Shown here piece after piece: positions 21,023-32,559 of a DNA stretch of 64,000 nucleotides (position 1 is the stretch's first letter; each line of letters opens with the position of its first letter). Source of the stretch: Heterobilharzia americana (lineage: Eukaryota; Platyhelminthes; Trematoda; Strigeidida; Schistosomatidae); contig OX104130.1 in assembly GCA_944470555.2 (NCBI GenBank), forward strand, positions 67,337,160 through 67,401,159. The letters are read 5' to 3'. The notes beneath the pieces are model-generated. The model did no database searches and had not been told where the DNA came from. It saw only the letters and a program-made list of their open reading frames with translations. The translations under genes and the position numbers were made by a program.

Positions 21023-21589
21023 TTAAGATGAGGATAATGTGTGTATACATCTGCGCCACTGACTTCGGTTCTGAGCCATATCACCTAGGGTCTCCAACCA
21101 CTGGTTCCTCTTGTCCCGTGGACCCCAACCACCTAGTCTGCATCGTCCTACATGGCTTAAACCAACAGTCAGAGACTTCATACATTGGTGCCATGTTTTA
21201 GTCTGGCCACCTCGGGCCTTTTTCCAGCCTGAACCCACCTCAGCCAACATTGTGTGACGAGGCAATCGGTGACTAGGCATACGTAGTACGTGTCCCAACC
21301 ATCTCAGTCGATGAAGGTTCACAACCTCGTCGACTGACTTACCTCTTCTCCCTAAAACTCTACACCTAACTTCTGCATTACTCACATGGTGACACCACGG
21401 AATACGTCCTATACTACGAAGGCAACGGTGGTCAAACACCTGTAACCTTTTTGTATCCTCCACTTTCAATGGCCATGTTTCACAGCCATACAGTAGAACA
21501 GAGCGGACTGCTGTGCAGTACACGCGACCCTTAATAGACAAACGAATATCACGGCGGCGCCATAGGTGGCGCAAATTGGCAAAAGCCAA
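21023..21589 (-). pseudogene. RTE-2 C-terminal region, copy D1
   Basis: The 188-codon continuation of the RTE-2 protein after the frameshift: FANLRHLWRRRDIRLSIKG, SVLLYGCETWPLKVED, FDHRCLRSIGRIPWCHHV, LRWLGHVLRMPSHRLPR and NRSQWRRCIHTLSSS. The same frameshift is present in D2. The role of this region in the retrotransposon is not established. Confidence 0.9.
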
Positions 21590-21627
21590 TCGAGCCTTTT
21601 GTATCCGTGCAGAAATCTCATCGGCAA

Positions 21628-23937
21628 CTAACCCACCGGGTTGATCCTACTTCCCAGGTAAGTGAAGTGGTCAACACACTCAACCACTTCACTCTCTATT
21701 GTTAACCGCGGTACCGCTGAAGACCAGTCCTGGAGCAAAAATTTGCATTTGGGTGGTGAAAATCGCATCCCAAACATTCTCAAATTCCCACTCAAAGTGT
21801 TCAGAAGACTCTGCATCTTGTCAGCGTCTTCACCTAACAGGACTATGTCATCTGCATATTCTAGATCTAAGGAAAATTCACCTGTGGTCCGGTCAACGTC
21901 TTTGTAATTAGGTGACGAGAGGGAAACCTCCATAAGAATATCTATGATAAAATTAAATAAGAATGGGGATAGTGGGCATCCTTGACGGACACCACTTGAT
22001 GAGTATAGCTCCCTGGACAACTCACCATAGGCTCTAACATGCCCACAAGTGTTCGAGTAGAGAGCTTTCAATAAGGTGATGTACTTACTAGGCACGCCTT
22101 TCAGTGACAGACACTGCCATAAGACTTCTCGATCAACGGAGTCAAATGCCGCCTTCAGGTCGAGAAATACAGCTATTGTCGGGCGTCTGTAAGCATGCCT
22201 ATGTTCCAGGACCTGGCGCAGTGTGAATATTTGGTCGATACATCCACGGCCAGGTCTAAAGCCTGCCTGGTTTTCTCGGGCTTGCTGTTCCCGAGCTCCA
22301 CTCAGGCGTCGGAGAATTATAGAACTTAGGATCTTAGACACTATGTTTGTCAGGCTGATTCCTCTGTGGTTATCACAAGAGGACTTCTCGCCTTTCTTGA
22401 AGACTGGGATGATCAGTGACTTAGACCAGTCGGAGGGGATCGTATTTGATTCCCATATACTGGCTAACACTTCCGTTAGCCTGACTAAGAGAACTCTACC
22501 ACCATTCTTGTATACCTCAGCAGGTAGTCCGTCTGGTCCTGCTGCCCTTCCCCGTTTCAGGCTACCTACCGCTTTCTCAACTTCTTCTAGTGTTGGGGGA
22601 CCTGTCTCTATGTCCCATTCAGGGTCCGACTGGATAGCGGGCAGCGCAATGGTGGCTGGAGGCCAGTTAAACTGTTCCTCAAAGTGTTCTGCCCATCGTC
22701 CCAGTCGCCTTCCCTGCGAGTGAATCGATCCGTCCTTCTCCGCTATAACCTCACTAACTGTTGTTGACCATTTCCCCCCAGTCTCCTTAATAAGTCTAAA
22801 TAACTGTCTACTGTTACCGATCGCCGCTGCCTTTTCCATCTCTTTAGCCTTTGCTGCCCACCACTGTTCACGATCGTTGCGCAGACTTTTCGTCAGTTTA
22901 TTTTTAAGTTGCGCTCGCTCTTCATTGTACTCAGAGCCTGCAGGGATGCATTCACGTGCATCCATTAGTTTGGAAGAAGCTGCTGATATCCACTGGCTCT
23001 TTTTAGCCATTATCTTGGAGTCGGCTACAGTCTCCAGTGCTGCTTTTACAGTAGACTGAAGATGGCACCAAGCTTCTTCTGGATGAGTGACAGTCTTTTG
23101 TTCCGATAACTGCCTAGCCAACTTCTCACTGAACACGGCTTTGGTGTTTTCGTTGTCCAGCAGAACTCGTAGTGGTTTTGTTGCCAAATTTTTTCTACGT
23201 CCATTGAGACGCAGGCATATACGTGCTCGGACCAACGCATGATCGCTGTCCAAACACGTACTCCAGAAGGAGCGGCAGTCTTCCACCGATCCTCTCCAGC
23301 GATGACTAATAGCAATGTGGTCTATCTGTGTCCATCGCTGAGTCGAGCTCGGTGGACGCCAGGTCAGACAGTGCCTTTCTTTATGTCTGAAATTTGTGCT
23401 GGCTAAAAATAGGCGGTTATCTGAGCATAGTTGTAATAGGCGATCACCGTTATCTGTACGTTCAGCTGGGATTCCGAAAGTGCCACCTAAGTGCCTTTCT
23501 GCCTCACTCAGTCTACCCACCTGTGCGTTGAGGTCACCTGCAACAACCACTACGTCCGAACGTTTGGCTTTCGAGAGGAGGTTAGACAGTTTATGGTAGA
23601 ACTCGTCCTTCACTTCATCCGAACTACAGTCAGTGGGTGCGTAAGCAGAGATTACAAAGAGACAACGGCGAGTCTCACTATTCCTTTTAGTTCTCACTGT
23701 GCCGTTCAGCCTCATAGCGCAGAGGCGACTATCAACTGGGATCCAGTCTAGTAGTGAGTTTTCTGCCCTGGTGCTTAATGCTATACCTACACCTGCAAGA
23801 CCACGAGAGCTAGCTATCGAATCTCCAGAAACTCGAAGGGTGAATTTTGTGGATTCACCAGATTGGTCAGGAGAGGTCAGGTGAATAACCACACTTGGGT
23901 CCTGTATGCGTGTCTCACAAACACAGCACACATCCAT
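21628..23937 (-). pseudogene. RTE-2 endonuclease-reverse transcriptase, copy D1
   Basis: A 769-codon frame. Endonuclease: MDVCCVCETRIQDP (catalytic Glu), CLFVISAYAPTDCSSDEV, VVVAGDLNAQVG (catalytic GDLNAQVG), TQIDHIAISHRW and LDSDHALVRA (SDHAL). RT: GRAAGPDGLPAEVYKNGG, FKKGEKSSCDNHRGISL, ENQAGFRPGRGCIDQIF, AVFLDLKAAFDSVDRE, GVRQGCPLSPFLFNF and the active site LEYADDIVLLGEDAD. The domain order and motifs are those of an RTE-clade element. Two defects: the extreme N-terminus of the endonuclease (SKLHIGAFNVRTLRQIG) is in another frame upstream of 23937, and a one-base loss after SRINPVG separates the C-terminal part (21589-21023). RT motifs are intact. Confidence 0.92.
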
Positions 23938-24314
23938 GCCCGAGTTGCTAGAGTCTTTGCTAACGAAGCCTTTTGGCCAATTTGACGGAGGGTGCGGACA
24001 TTGAAGGCTCCAATATGTAATTTGGAGCGTGGTTTAAGGAGACCAGTGATGCTGTTCTGTGGACTCAGATCGTTGTCGAAGGCTGCAGAGGTAGGAGAAA
24101 TTGAAGATGATGCATCATCATCATCATCATCATTATCAACATAGGACCAGGCATTACTGCGTAACGGTCCGAGTTGCCACACCTCATATCAGCACATCAA
24201 GTAAAAAGGTAGTGAGGTGAAGGATGAAGATAAGTGAATGCAGTCAAAAGAAATATAAAGTATGAGAAGAAAGGAAAGAGGAGTGACAAAATAGTGAGAT
24301 TCGGTATAGCGTTG

Positions 24315-24881
24315 TTAAGATGAGGATAATGTGTGTATACATCTGCGCCACTGACTTCGGTTCTGAGCCATATCACCTAGGGTCTCCAACCACTGGTTCC
24401 TCTTGTCCCGTGGACCCCAACCACCTAGTCTGCATCGTCCTACATGGCTTAAACCAACAGTCAGAGACTTCATACATTGGTGCCATGTTTTAGTCTGGCC
24501 ACCTCGGGCCTTTTTCCAGCCTGAACCCACCTCAGCCAACATTGTGTGACGAGGCAATCGGTGACTAGGCATACGTAGTACGTGTCCCAACCATCTCAGT
24601 CGATGAAGGTTCACAACCTCGTCGACTGACTTACCTCTTCTCCCTAAAACTCTACACCTAACTTCTGCATTACTCACATGGTGACACCACGGAATACGTC
24701 CTATACTACGAAGGCAACGGTGGTCAAACACCTGAAACCTTTTTGTATCTTCCACTTTCAATGGCCATGTTTCACAGCCATACAGTAGAACAGAGCGGAC
24801 TGCTGTGCAGTACACGCGACCCTTAATAGACAAACGAATATCACGGCGGCGCCATAGGTGGCGCAAATTGGCAAAAGCCAA
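24315..24881 (-). pseudogene. RTE-2 C-terminal region, copy D2
   Basis: 188 codons differing from the D1 copy by one residue (KRFQVFD instead of KRLQVFD). It is separated from the upstream frame by the same single-base loss as in D1, which shows that the frameshift predates the doubling. Confidence 0.9.
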
Positions 24882-24919
24882 TCGAGCCTTTTGTATCCGT
24901 GCAGAAATCTCATCGGCAA

Positions 24920-27106
24920 CTAACCCACCGGGTTGATCCTACTTCCCAGGTAAGTGAAGTGGTCAACACACTCAACCACTTCACTCTCTATTGTTAACCG
25001 CGGTACCGCTGAAGACCAGTCCTGGAGCAAAAATTTGCATTTGGGTGGTGAAAATCGCATCCCAAACATTCTCAAATTCCCACTCAAAGTGTTCAGAAGA
25101 CTCTGCATCTTGTCAGCGTCTTCACCTAACAGGACTATGTCATCTGCATATTCTAGATCTAAGGAAAATTCACCTGTGGTCCGGTCAACGTCTTTGTAAT
25201 TAGGTGACGAGAGGGAAACCTCCATAAGAATATCTATGATAAAATTAAATAAGAATGGGGATAGTGGGCATCCTTGACGGACACCACTTGATGAGTATAG
25301 CTCCCTGGACAACTCACCATAGGCTCTAACATGCCCACAAGTGTTCGAGTAGAGAGCTTTCAATAAGGTGATGTACTTACTAGGCACGCCTTTCAGTGAC
25401 AGACACTGCCATAAGACTTCTCGATCAACGGAGTCAAATGCCGCCTTCAGGTCGAGAAATACAGCTATTGTCGGGCGTCTGTAAGCATGCCTATGTTCCA
25501 GGACCTGGCGCAGTGTGAATATTTGGTCGATACATCCACGGCCAGGTCTAAAGCCTGCCTGGTTTTCTCGGGCTTGCTGTTCCCGAGCTCCACTCAGGCG
25601 TCGGAGAATTATAGAACTTAGGATCTTAGACACTATGTTTGTCAGGCTGATTCCTCTGTGGTTATCACAAGAGGACTTCTCGCCTTTCTTGAAGACTGGG
25701 ATGATCAGTGACTTAGACCAGTCGGAGGGGATCGTATTTGATTCCCATATACTGGCTAACACTTCCGTTAGCCTGACTAAGAGAACTCTACCACCATTCT
25801 TGTATACCTCAGCAGGTAGTCCGTCTGGTCCTGCTGCCCTTCCCCGTTTCAGGCTACCTACCGCTTTCTCAACTTCTTCTAGTGTTGGGGGACCTGTCTC
25901 TATGTCCCATTCAGGGTCCGACTGGATAGCGGGCAGCGCAATGGTGGCTGGAGGCCAGTTAAACTGTTCCTCAAAGTGTTCTGCCCATCGTCCCAGTCGC
26001 CTTCCCTGCGAGTGAATCGATCCGTCCTTCTCCGCTATAACCTCACTAACTGTTGTTGACCATTTCCCCCCAGTCTCCTTAATAAGTCTAAATAACTGTC
26101 TACTGTTACCGATCGCCGCTGCCTTTTCCATCTCTTTAGCCTTTGCTGCCCACCACTGTTCACGATCGTTGCGCAGACTTTTCGTCAGTTTATTTTTAAG
26201 TTGCGCTCGCTCTTCATTGTACTCAGAGCCTGCAGGGATGCATTCACGTGCATCCATTAGTTTGGAAGAAGCTGCTGATATCCACTGGCTCTTTTTAGCC
26301 ATTATCTTGGAGTCGGCTACAGTCTCCAGTGCTGCTTTTACAGTAGACTGAAGATGGCACCAAGCTTCTTCTGGATGAGTGACAGTCTTTTGTTCCGATA
26401 ACTGCCTAGCCAACTTCTCACTGAACACGGCTTTGGTGTTTTCGTTGTCCAGCAGAACTCGTAGTGGTTTTGTTGCCAAATTTTTTCTACGTCCATTGAG
26501 ACGCAGGCATATACGTGCTCGGACCAACGCATGATCGCTGTCCAAACACGTACTCCAGAAGGAGCGGCAGTCTTCCACCGATCCTCTCCAGCGATGACTA
26601 ATAGCAATGTGGTCTATCTGTGTCCATCGCTGAGTCGAGCTCGGTGGACGCCAGGTCAGACAGTGCCTTTCTTTATGTCTGAAATTTGTGCTGGCTAAAA
26701 ATAGGCGGTTATCTGAGCATAGTTGTAATAGGCGATCACCGTTATCTGTACGTTCAGCTGGGATTCCGAAAGTGCCACCTAAGTGCCTTTCTGCCTCACT
26801 CAGTCTACCCACCTGTGCGTTGAGGTCACCTGCAACAACCACTACGTCCGAACGTTTGGCTTTCGAGAGGAGGTTAGACAGTTTATGGTAGAACTCGTCC
26901 TTCACTTCATCCGAACTACAGTCAGTGGGTGCGTAAGCAGAGATTACAAAGAGACAACGGCGAGTCTCACTATTCCTTTTAGTTCTCACTGTGCCGTTCA
27001 GCCTCATAGCGCAGAGGCGACTATCAACTGGGAGGAGGATAGCAGTCAGAAGAAACTTGGGTGCTGACAGGGTTGTGAGGGCGGTTGACACTTCCCGGCT
27101 GCCCAC
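24920..27106 (-). pseudogene. RTE-2 endonuclease-reverse transcriptase, copy D2, 5'-altered
   Basis: A 728-codon frame, identical to D1 from LPVDSRLCAMRLNG onward. Its first residues (MGSREVSTALTTLSAPKF...) come from leader sequence, not the endonuclease, so the catalytic Glu block is lost while GDLNAQVG, SDHALV and all RT motifs, including LEYADDIVLLGEDAD, remain. The fusion may be an internal deletion of the element. Confidence 0.9.
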
Positions 27107-27482
27107 ACCGTGGAAGGCTATTTCTTCTTAAGGTAACTGAAAGAGATTTGTGACCGCAGAGCCCATCGGACATCTGCTTGAGGCCTTTCACACCCGGCCT
27201 TTTGAGTATGATTATTTTGAACTTTTGTATTTTTGGGGCCGGATGATCGAAAGGAAACGACAAGTGAACCAACACCGCCGGCCCGGCAGACCGTGGGGTG
27301 TGGTGGAGTGTGTTATTTTGGGGGCCGACATTTTCTAACCCCCCCTTCCACTGAGAAGGCAGCATCAGCATGGCACTGCTGGCCATCCAAGGGAAACAGC
27401 TTACTGCTGTCACACCCCATCCAGCTAGCAGCAGTACGACTTCGCCCTCAGACCCCCATCACAGTGTAGCAATTTACACTAT

Positions 27483-27975
27483 AACGCTTACGTAAATAAG
27501 TAGTGATACGTTCACCATCATATATACACATCCTTAGTTTGGTTGTCAATTATAAAACTGTACAAAGGCTTAAAATCCTTGTCTAAAACGTGAGTCAGAC
27601 CTTACAGAAATACTTCAGAGGGCAGTGACTCGTATAATCCCTGCGACGGCTGGCCTGACCTATGAAGATCGACTTAAAAAGCTAAACTTCTTCTTTTTAT
27701 CCTATCACAGAGAGGGTAGATCTATGCATGCCTTGCAAGTTTCTAAGAAATGACTTCAAACCTGATCTATATTGTGTTTTTCTTCCTATAAGGTCAAGAT
27801 ACCTCAGAGGGCATAGCAGGAGAATACAAAAGCAAACAATGAACATAGTCTCCGTAGAGTGTAGGTTCTGATGTCGAGCAGTCAACTCCTGGGACCGACT
27901 CTCAGAAAAACTGGTGTCCACGTCATTAGCTGACTCGTTTAAACGATGACTGGACAAGCATGAAGGTCAAGTGGA
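27483..27975 (+). mobile_element. CR1-like LINE, right part (C-terminal end)
   Basis: The continuation of the element at 19960-20826. Plus-strand reading gives ILQRAVTRIIPATAGLTYED, then RLKKLNFFFLSYHRE (about 27600-27710), and the CR1 C-terminal block: FLRNDFKPDLYCVFLPIRSR, YLRGHSRRIQKQ and AVNSWDRLSEKLV. It ends near 'KRWLDKHEGQVEKN'. Frames are broken. About 95 bp after the direct repeat are too decayed to align. Confidence 0.8.
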
Positions 27976-29149
27976 AAAGAATTAATATAGGCCCATAGCC
28001 TTCTATGCTCAAACAACAAATTTGAATGTCTCATGGGTACACATAAGATGGAGAATGAATATCGTGCCTCAGCCTATTAAATATGACAAAACAAAGATGA
28101 AGTCTTATTCCAAAAGTTCTAACAAACTATGTGACTATTTAGGTTTTTGATTCAAAACATAAAAACCAATCTAAAAACCCTGAAGTGCAGCGAAGACTGA
28201 AATCTAACTTATTTATTTTAGAAGTTAATTTCTTTTAATTCCGAAACACATTTCTTCAGAGCGGGTACGAAAGACTTACCAAAACGTAACCACCGGAACT
28301 TTTTGTATCACTAGTAGCGACCGTATCGTAAACCCCACTGTTCTCAATATCCAATAGTCTGCTGAAGTGATCCGAAAGAGTAGCATGTGTTTAGAGCTTT
28401 ATTTTAACAAACGTCTTACAGCTTGATTAAAAAATGCTCGGGTTTACCTCTTACTTCAATTACGGGGGAAGTTAGATTCTGATTTCTCCTTATGCCCCAA
28501 AGACTTAACGCAAGAAATCGAAAACTACTAGTTTTTCAAGAAAGTAGTACCAGTATTCTCTATGGCAAGCTTGACAGAAAACTCCAAGGACTGACAAGGT
28601 TCTTTTACTGTCACTTTCTGATGTTCGCACCATTGAAATCGGTTGTTAGATGTAGGTTATTTGGGGGAGAAGTTGTAGTGCATACTCTTGGCACCAAAAT
28701 AATGCTAGGTTTAAGGTAAGAAATCACTATTTAAAATATCTGAGTCATAGTTGGGTACTCTCTTATAGCGTTGATGGGCGAGACTAATTTTTTAAGTCTG
28801 TATTGGCGTGTAAGCGTCTGCCCGCTGACATTCACCATTTAGGCGTTTATTTTGTGATAATAATAAAGGTGGTAATATGTTTGCAATATTCGAAACCATA
28901 GTCATGTTTACAGTGCAGAAGTCCCGGCATGCGATGCCTCATCGGTTTACGCGATGTATAACAATTTTTGGACTGTATATTAACAGTGGTGCTGTAAAGC
29001 AGCACATAAAGAATAACATGATTATTGAAAGATTTAATGACTTCAGGGTTCATCACAACCGTTTGTTATCGCAAAGTTGGTTGAGGAGACTATATCTAAC
29101 GTGACTTTCTTCACATACTACAAAAGCTAAATAAGTTATGGTTGAATTT
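27976..29149. other. No gene recognised
   Basis: About 1.2 kb without a supported gene. Frames at 28492-28719 and 28877-29104 have no recognisable domain. Low GC and no repeat family that I recognise. Confidence 0.4.
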
Positions 29150-29640
29150 TCACACGTAGTTGTGTGTCCATAGATTTTGACAAACTTGCTCCTTGTCTTT
29201 CCAGAGAAAAGACATCAAGAAAGGTGCGGAGGCGGAGGATGTCTGCCACTAGGTAGGGTATTTCAAGCCGGCCATCTACAGGAGATCAAATGCCTATCCA
29301 CGACCGTACTTTCAGTATGGTTAGAGGTGTACCGCTGGCCCTACTGACAGCCTCCAAAATCTTACACAACGCAGCGTCGTCTTTCTCCTGGGGGCCGAGA
29401 AGGAATAGGGGAGAACTACAAGTAAGTACACGCAAAAAAAGGGATCAATGAAACGTGAGGGTAGAGGCTGGGTCATGCCAGCAAGTTACAGTTTCCTCAT
29501 TTAAAATGTCAAGCGAAGGAGCTTCCTTGAAATCAGTAAGATATAAAGGTACCTTGAAAGGTTGGAGGAAAAGCATGAGCAGAAATGGATAACACTTGTT
29601 ACTTTCCCTGCAATAAAGCAATCTGTGAGACAAAAATCAT
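29150..29640 (-). mobile_element. CR1-like LINE fragment, C-terminal region
   Basis: Minus-strand reading gives a stretch ending LCKILEAVSRASGTPLTILK and LVADILRLRTFLDVFSLERQ. It is related to the element at 58758-59262 (TLKIISKTSDVPLNLL). Only the last part of the protein is present; frames are broken. Confidence 0.5.
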
Positions 29641-30574
29641 GGGACTGATAAATTTTCATAGGTTCTCTTTAGGTTTTTACCTAAAGTTAACCATCTGGGG
29701 CTTTGAGGAATTGAATGTCACCATTTAAGGAAGGCCAATGACCATTTTCCGTCAAGAAGTTGTAAGGTGGATCTGGTCCTGTTACCGCTGCCTAATACTT
29801 GACCAACCTTACACAAATTCATGTTCGCTGGTACCCGGCTAATCGGTACCTTGTCTAGGTGTAAGTACCGATAACAAAAGGCAAATTGCAAACCATCTTA
29901 TACGGTGAAAGTAATCAGACAAACAGTTTGTTTATCAGTCCTAAGACAAGAGGTTAAAGTGGAGCGAGAATGCTAACCAATGTTTATTATACTCAAGGCT
30001 CGGGACTCTAGGCTAGACGCTGCCCACCATAACAAAGAAGATCAAACGCGGCGGATATCACTGCGTGGATGCCTATGCACAAAAACAAACCTGGGTAACT
30101 AAAGTCACACGGCGCCGTCGTAAAGGATCCTTCGGCTATTATTTATGTATCTCGTATGTTTGTTTACATATTTTGAGCTTAGCATTGTTTCCGTACCAGC
30201 AAGGTGCACCACAGGTTATCCCCCTCAATCTTTTGGGCTTTCCTCATGCTTTTGGATTTTGGCAATCTGGCTACTATCTAGTTACAGTTTTCGCTCGCAA
30301 ACTGAAGCTTCTTTACATATATGTTATCTGCTAACTGTTGCTGTCATCCCCTCCTCAGCTATTGGCTGCATATCTCTGGTTTTCATCAATGCCTGAGCTT
30401 TGGTCTGGACTCCAGTGTTTATCATTATTTGACAGGTGGTTGCAGCATCTTGCTGTTTTACCTACCAGTTTACTGCAAAAGCTGAGGTTGATGGACGACT
30501 AATAACTTTAAGCTGTGTTGCAGCTAAATCTCTAATCCTGCTATTTTACTGTCAGAATAAATTTTTATTTCTTT
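29641..30574. other. No gene recognised; probable 5' leader of CR1-like element
   Basis: The sequence before the CR1-like ORF1. Two overlapping 83-89-codon frames (30065-30396) are hydrophobic and have no family resemblance that I can name. The stretch next to 30574 is likely the element's 5' UTR. Confidence 0.35.
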
Positions 30575-31213
30575 ATGTCTGTGCCTTGTAGCCCTAACAT
30601 GAGTAACGTTATCGCTGCCGTAAACAAACCAATTCATAAAGCTAACGAATCAAAAGTTTCGAATCCGTCACTAGGGTCTGAAAGTAGTTTGTTTACTAAC
30701 GGTTCCTCCGTCTATCTGCCAGACGTCATGACTGACCTACATAATGGTGTTGTTATGAACAAGCGTAATATTGTTGACAGCAGTAATGCGATGGCTGATC
30801 TTCAGCGTAAACTAGACTGTCTTATACCTCTGATTTGCCTACTCAACCCTACGATGGACTTATGGGTGGATAGTCTTATCAAGTGTGAAACATTGGTGAA
30901 ATCTATAGCCCCTGAAGCCAGCAAACGACTGCCTTCGTCGCACAACTCCATCGCCCTCAACGTCCCTGATAGTTTTCCATTAAAAAGTGTTAAAATGATC
31001 TCCCCCAAGCCTGTGGTTTGCATGAATCTGTTTGTAGAGTCCGGCGTCTCAAGGAGAGGACTAATTAATACCCCTGTCCAATATTATTCCAGTTCAGCTC
31101 ACTCCCTGATGCAAGAGACTCTTAAGAAGCTGTGAGAACGTTAGGGTACTTCCAGATCCTACCCCCTGTCAACGACGGATACGTGGCTCGAGACCTTATG
31201 AAATTGGAAACTT
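30575..31213 (+). mobile_element. CR1-like LINE ORF1, first part, cut by Gypsy insertion
   Basis: A Ser/Asn/Pro-rich frame of 186 codons (30575-31135) with no catalytic domain, then about 80 bp in a different frame up to the Gypsy LTR at 31214. The coding sequence resumes after the Gypsy element at 36909, where the same kind of low-complexity protein continues (TSPEPVATPGTLTPG). That protein precedes an endonuclease domain, so I infer it is the ORF1 of a CR1-type LINE. No zinc-knuckle or other motif is obvious. Confidence 0.6.
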
Positions 31214-31441
31214 TGTCGGACCCAGGAGCTTATGGCTAACTCTCTGAACAATTTGTCCTAGACAACCACAACGTAGCACAAAAGAGGCAGTGGAAGAAGT
31301 ATAACGCGTTTATTCCAGGCACTCTAGTGGGCGAGTCCAGCGGGCAAAATTTCACCAGTTATTCATCATTCAGTTGCAGCCAATAGTGAATATAAGGTTT
31401 ACAACAGATAGAGATTATAACCAAGTTTACTGAGCATTACA
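31214..31441 (-). repeat. 3' LTR of the Gypsy element
   Basis: 228 bp, TGTCGG...TTACA on the plus strand. It pairs with 36677-36904. I count 8 differences by hand, six of them in the first 42 bp and two in the last 5 bp; the middle is identical. Confidence 0.9.
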
Positions 31442-31616
31442 TCAGCCTCCTCCTAGAAACGACCTTAGGGAGACTGTCTTTTCGATGCAATGCTGAATGA
31501 AGTGAACAAGGTGGAGAAAAAAATGGGAAAAATGAAGAAAATTCTAATACTGTGCACATAAAGTGTTTTGCTGATCAAATGCAATGGTGATGAATGGAGA
31601 AATATTGTACAGAATG

Positions 31617-31904
31617 TCAATGTAGCATTAGTTTATTAATCAATATTGTCTTCACGATGATATAACGTAGTTCTTGAATCTTCTTCTGACTTGGAATATC
31701 TGCTACTTGTATTCCATAAAACATTCTTCGTGTTCCTCGTTCAGCGGTGATAATGGATACTGAAGTACTTCTGTTTCTCCAGATCTCTGAAGGTTCTTTA
31801 GCAGTAATCTTAAACTCCAAAGCAGATACTGTTTTAAAAACGGAAGTAACCGATGTTGAGGACTCACCGTAAGTTTCTGACTTCCGTACGGTGGAGTGGC
31901 CCAC
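31617..31904 (-). CDS. 95-codon frame of unknown origin between pol and 3' LTR
   Basis: An open frame in the 730-bp stretch between the pol end and the 3' LTR. It is not part of pol. It is hydrophilic, with no membrane segment and no motif that I can name; it starts GHSTVRKSETYGESS and includes SEIWRNRSTSVSIITAERG. It could be an element-specific ORF, a captured host exon, or chance. Its length is not significant on its own. Confidence 0.2.
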   Translation of the reverse strand: MGHSTVRKSETYGESSTSVTSVFKTVSALEFKITAKEPSEIWRNRSTSVSIITAERGTRRMFYGIQVADIPSQKKIQELRYIIVKTILINKLMLH

Positions 31905-32202
31905 CTACCAGAACGTTGCTATGGTGTGCATCCTCTGACGTCGATAATTTCACTGTTTGCAGTTTGAGCGCTTGTGGGTCTACTGGCTTTCAGTCGCGAT
32001 ATTTCAAGTCCAGGTTAACATAGTATAGATACTCGAACAAAAGTAGAGCAGCTTAAGTAGCTGATGTTATTTCAGTGCTCAAAACGGGCTTTTTGTAAGA
32101 TACACATTATAGAAAACACTCATTTACTTCAGATAAAATCTAAAGAGGAAAAATTACGTTTAAAAGTGTTACCGATTTATTGACCTTTTCTTTTCTAAAC
32201 GG

Positions 32203-32547
32203 TCAACTTTGCATCAGAGTTTGTGCCAACCTAACTGTTTTAACTGGTTTACTAATCTGTGTAATGTTCGTTGTACCGTCCACGATATATTGTGGAAGTT
32301 TCTCTAGGGTTACATATGGTGGATCGTTGTCTAAGTATGCCGTCTTAAGTCTGTCCATACTAACGCTGTCTTGAGAGTTACAGCGTTGTATGACGAAATG
32401 TTTTGGATGTCGTGGAAGAACTTTGAAGGGTCCTTCATATGGAAGGCCAAGAGGTGGTTGAATTCTGCCACAGCGAGTATCGATATCTTTGGGGATATAG
32501 ACTGCTCCGGCCTGCTCACGGGTTGCAACCGGTTTTAAGCTAGCCAT
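32203..32547 (-). pseudogene. Gypsy pol C-terminal domain
   Basis: A 114-codon frame with PLGLPYEGPFKVLPRHPKHF and SVSMDRLKTAYL, the pattern of the integrase-tail domain ('pYeGPy.V..r....f.......v.vDRLKPA') in CsRn1-type elements. It ends at the pol stop near 32203. Confidence 0.8.
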
Positions 32548-32559
32548 TTGGTGTCTAAG

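Larger units (their letters stand above)
20827..24108 (-). mobile_element. RTE-2 family LINE, tandem copy D1
   Basis: A minus-strand copy running from its 5' end (about 24108, abutting the tail of D2) to a short (CAT)n tail at 20827-20838. It contains the best RTE-2 coding region in the window (21023-23937 plus an N-terminal piece in another frame to about 24070). Bases 20827-23738 are repeated almost exactly 3,292 bp further on, at 24119-27030. D1 is longer than D2 at the 5' coding end: it keeps the first part of the endonuclease. Confidence 0.9.
24109..27482 (-). mobile_element. RTE-2 family LINE, tandem copy D2 with 5' leader
   Basis: Minus strand, immediately 5' of D1 in element orientation. 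Its (ATC/GAT)n tail at 24109-24135 touches the 5' end of D1, so the two are head-to-tail without spacer. From 24119 to 27030 it matches D1; I noticed only two substitutions (near 24745 and 24760). At 27031 it leaves the endonuclease and joins the family 5' leader (27031-27482), so the endonuclease N-terminus is missing. The right edge is followed by AACGCTTACGT (27483-27493), the second copy of the repeat at 20816-20826. Confidence 0.9.

Noticed and set aside
22223..22723. 166-codon plus-strand frame (repeated at 25515-26015)
   Set aside because: It is the antisense shadow of the RTE-2 reverse transcriptase, which has clear motifs on the minus strand.
24109..24135. (ATC)n run as an independent microsatellite
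   Set aside because: It is the 3' tail of RTE-2 copy D2; the same tail, shorter, ends D1 at 20827.
20100..27975. Two separate CR1-like elements on the two sides of the RTE-2 pair
   Set aside because: The left piece ends and the right piece begins in consecutive parts of one CR1 protein, and an 11-bp repeat flanks the insert, so one split element is simpler.
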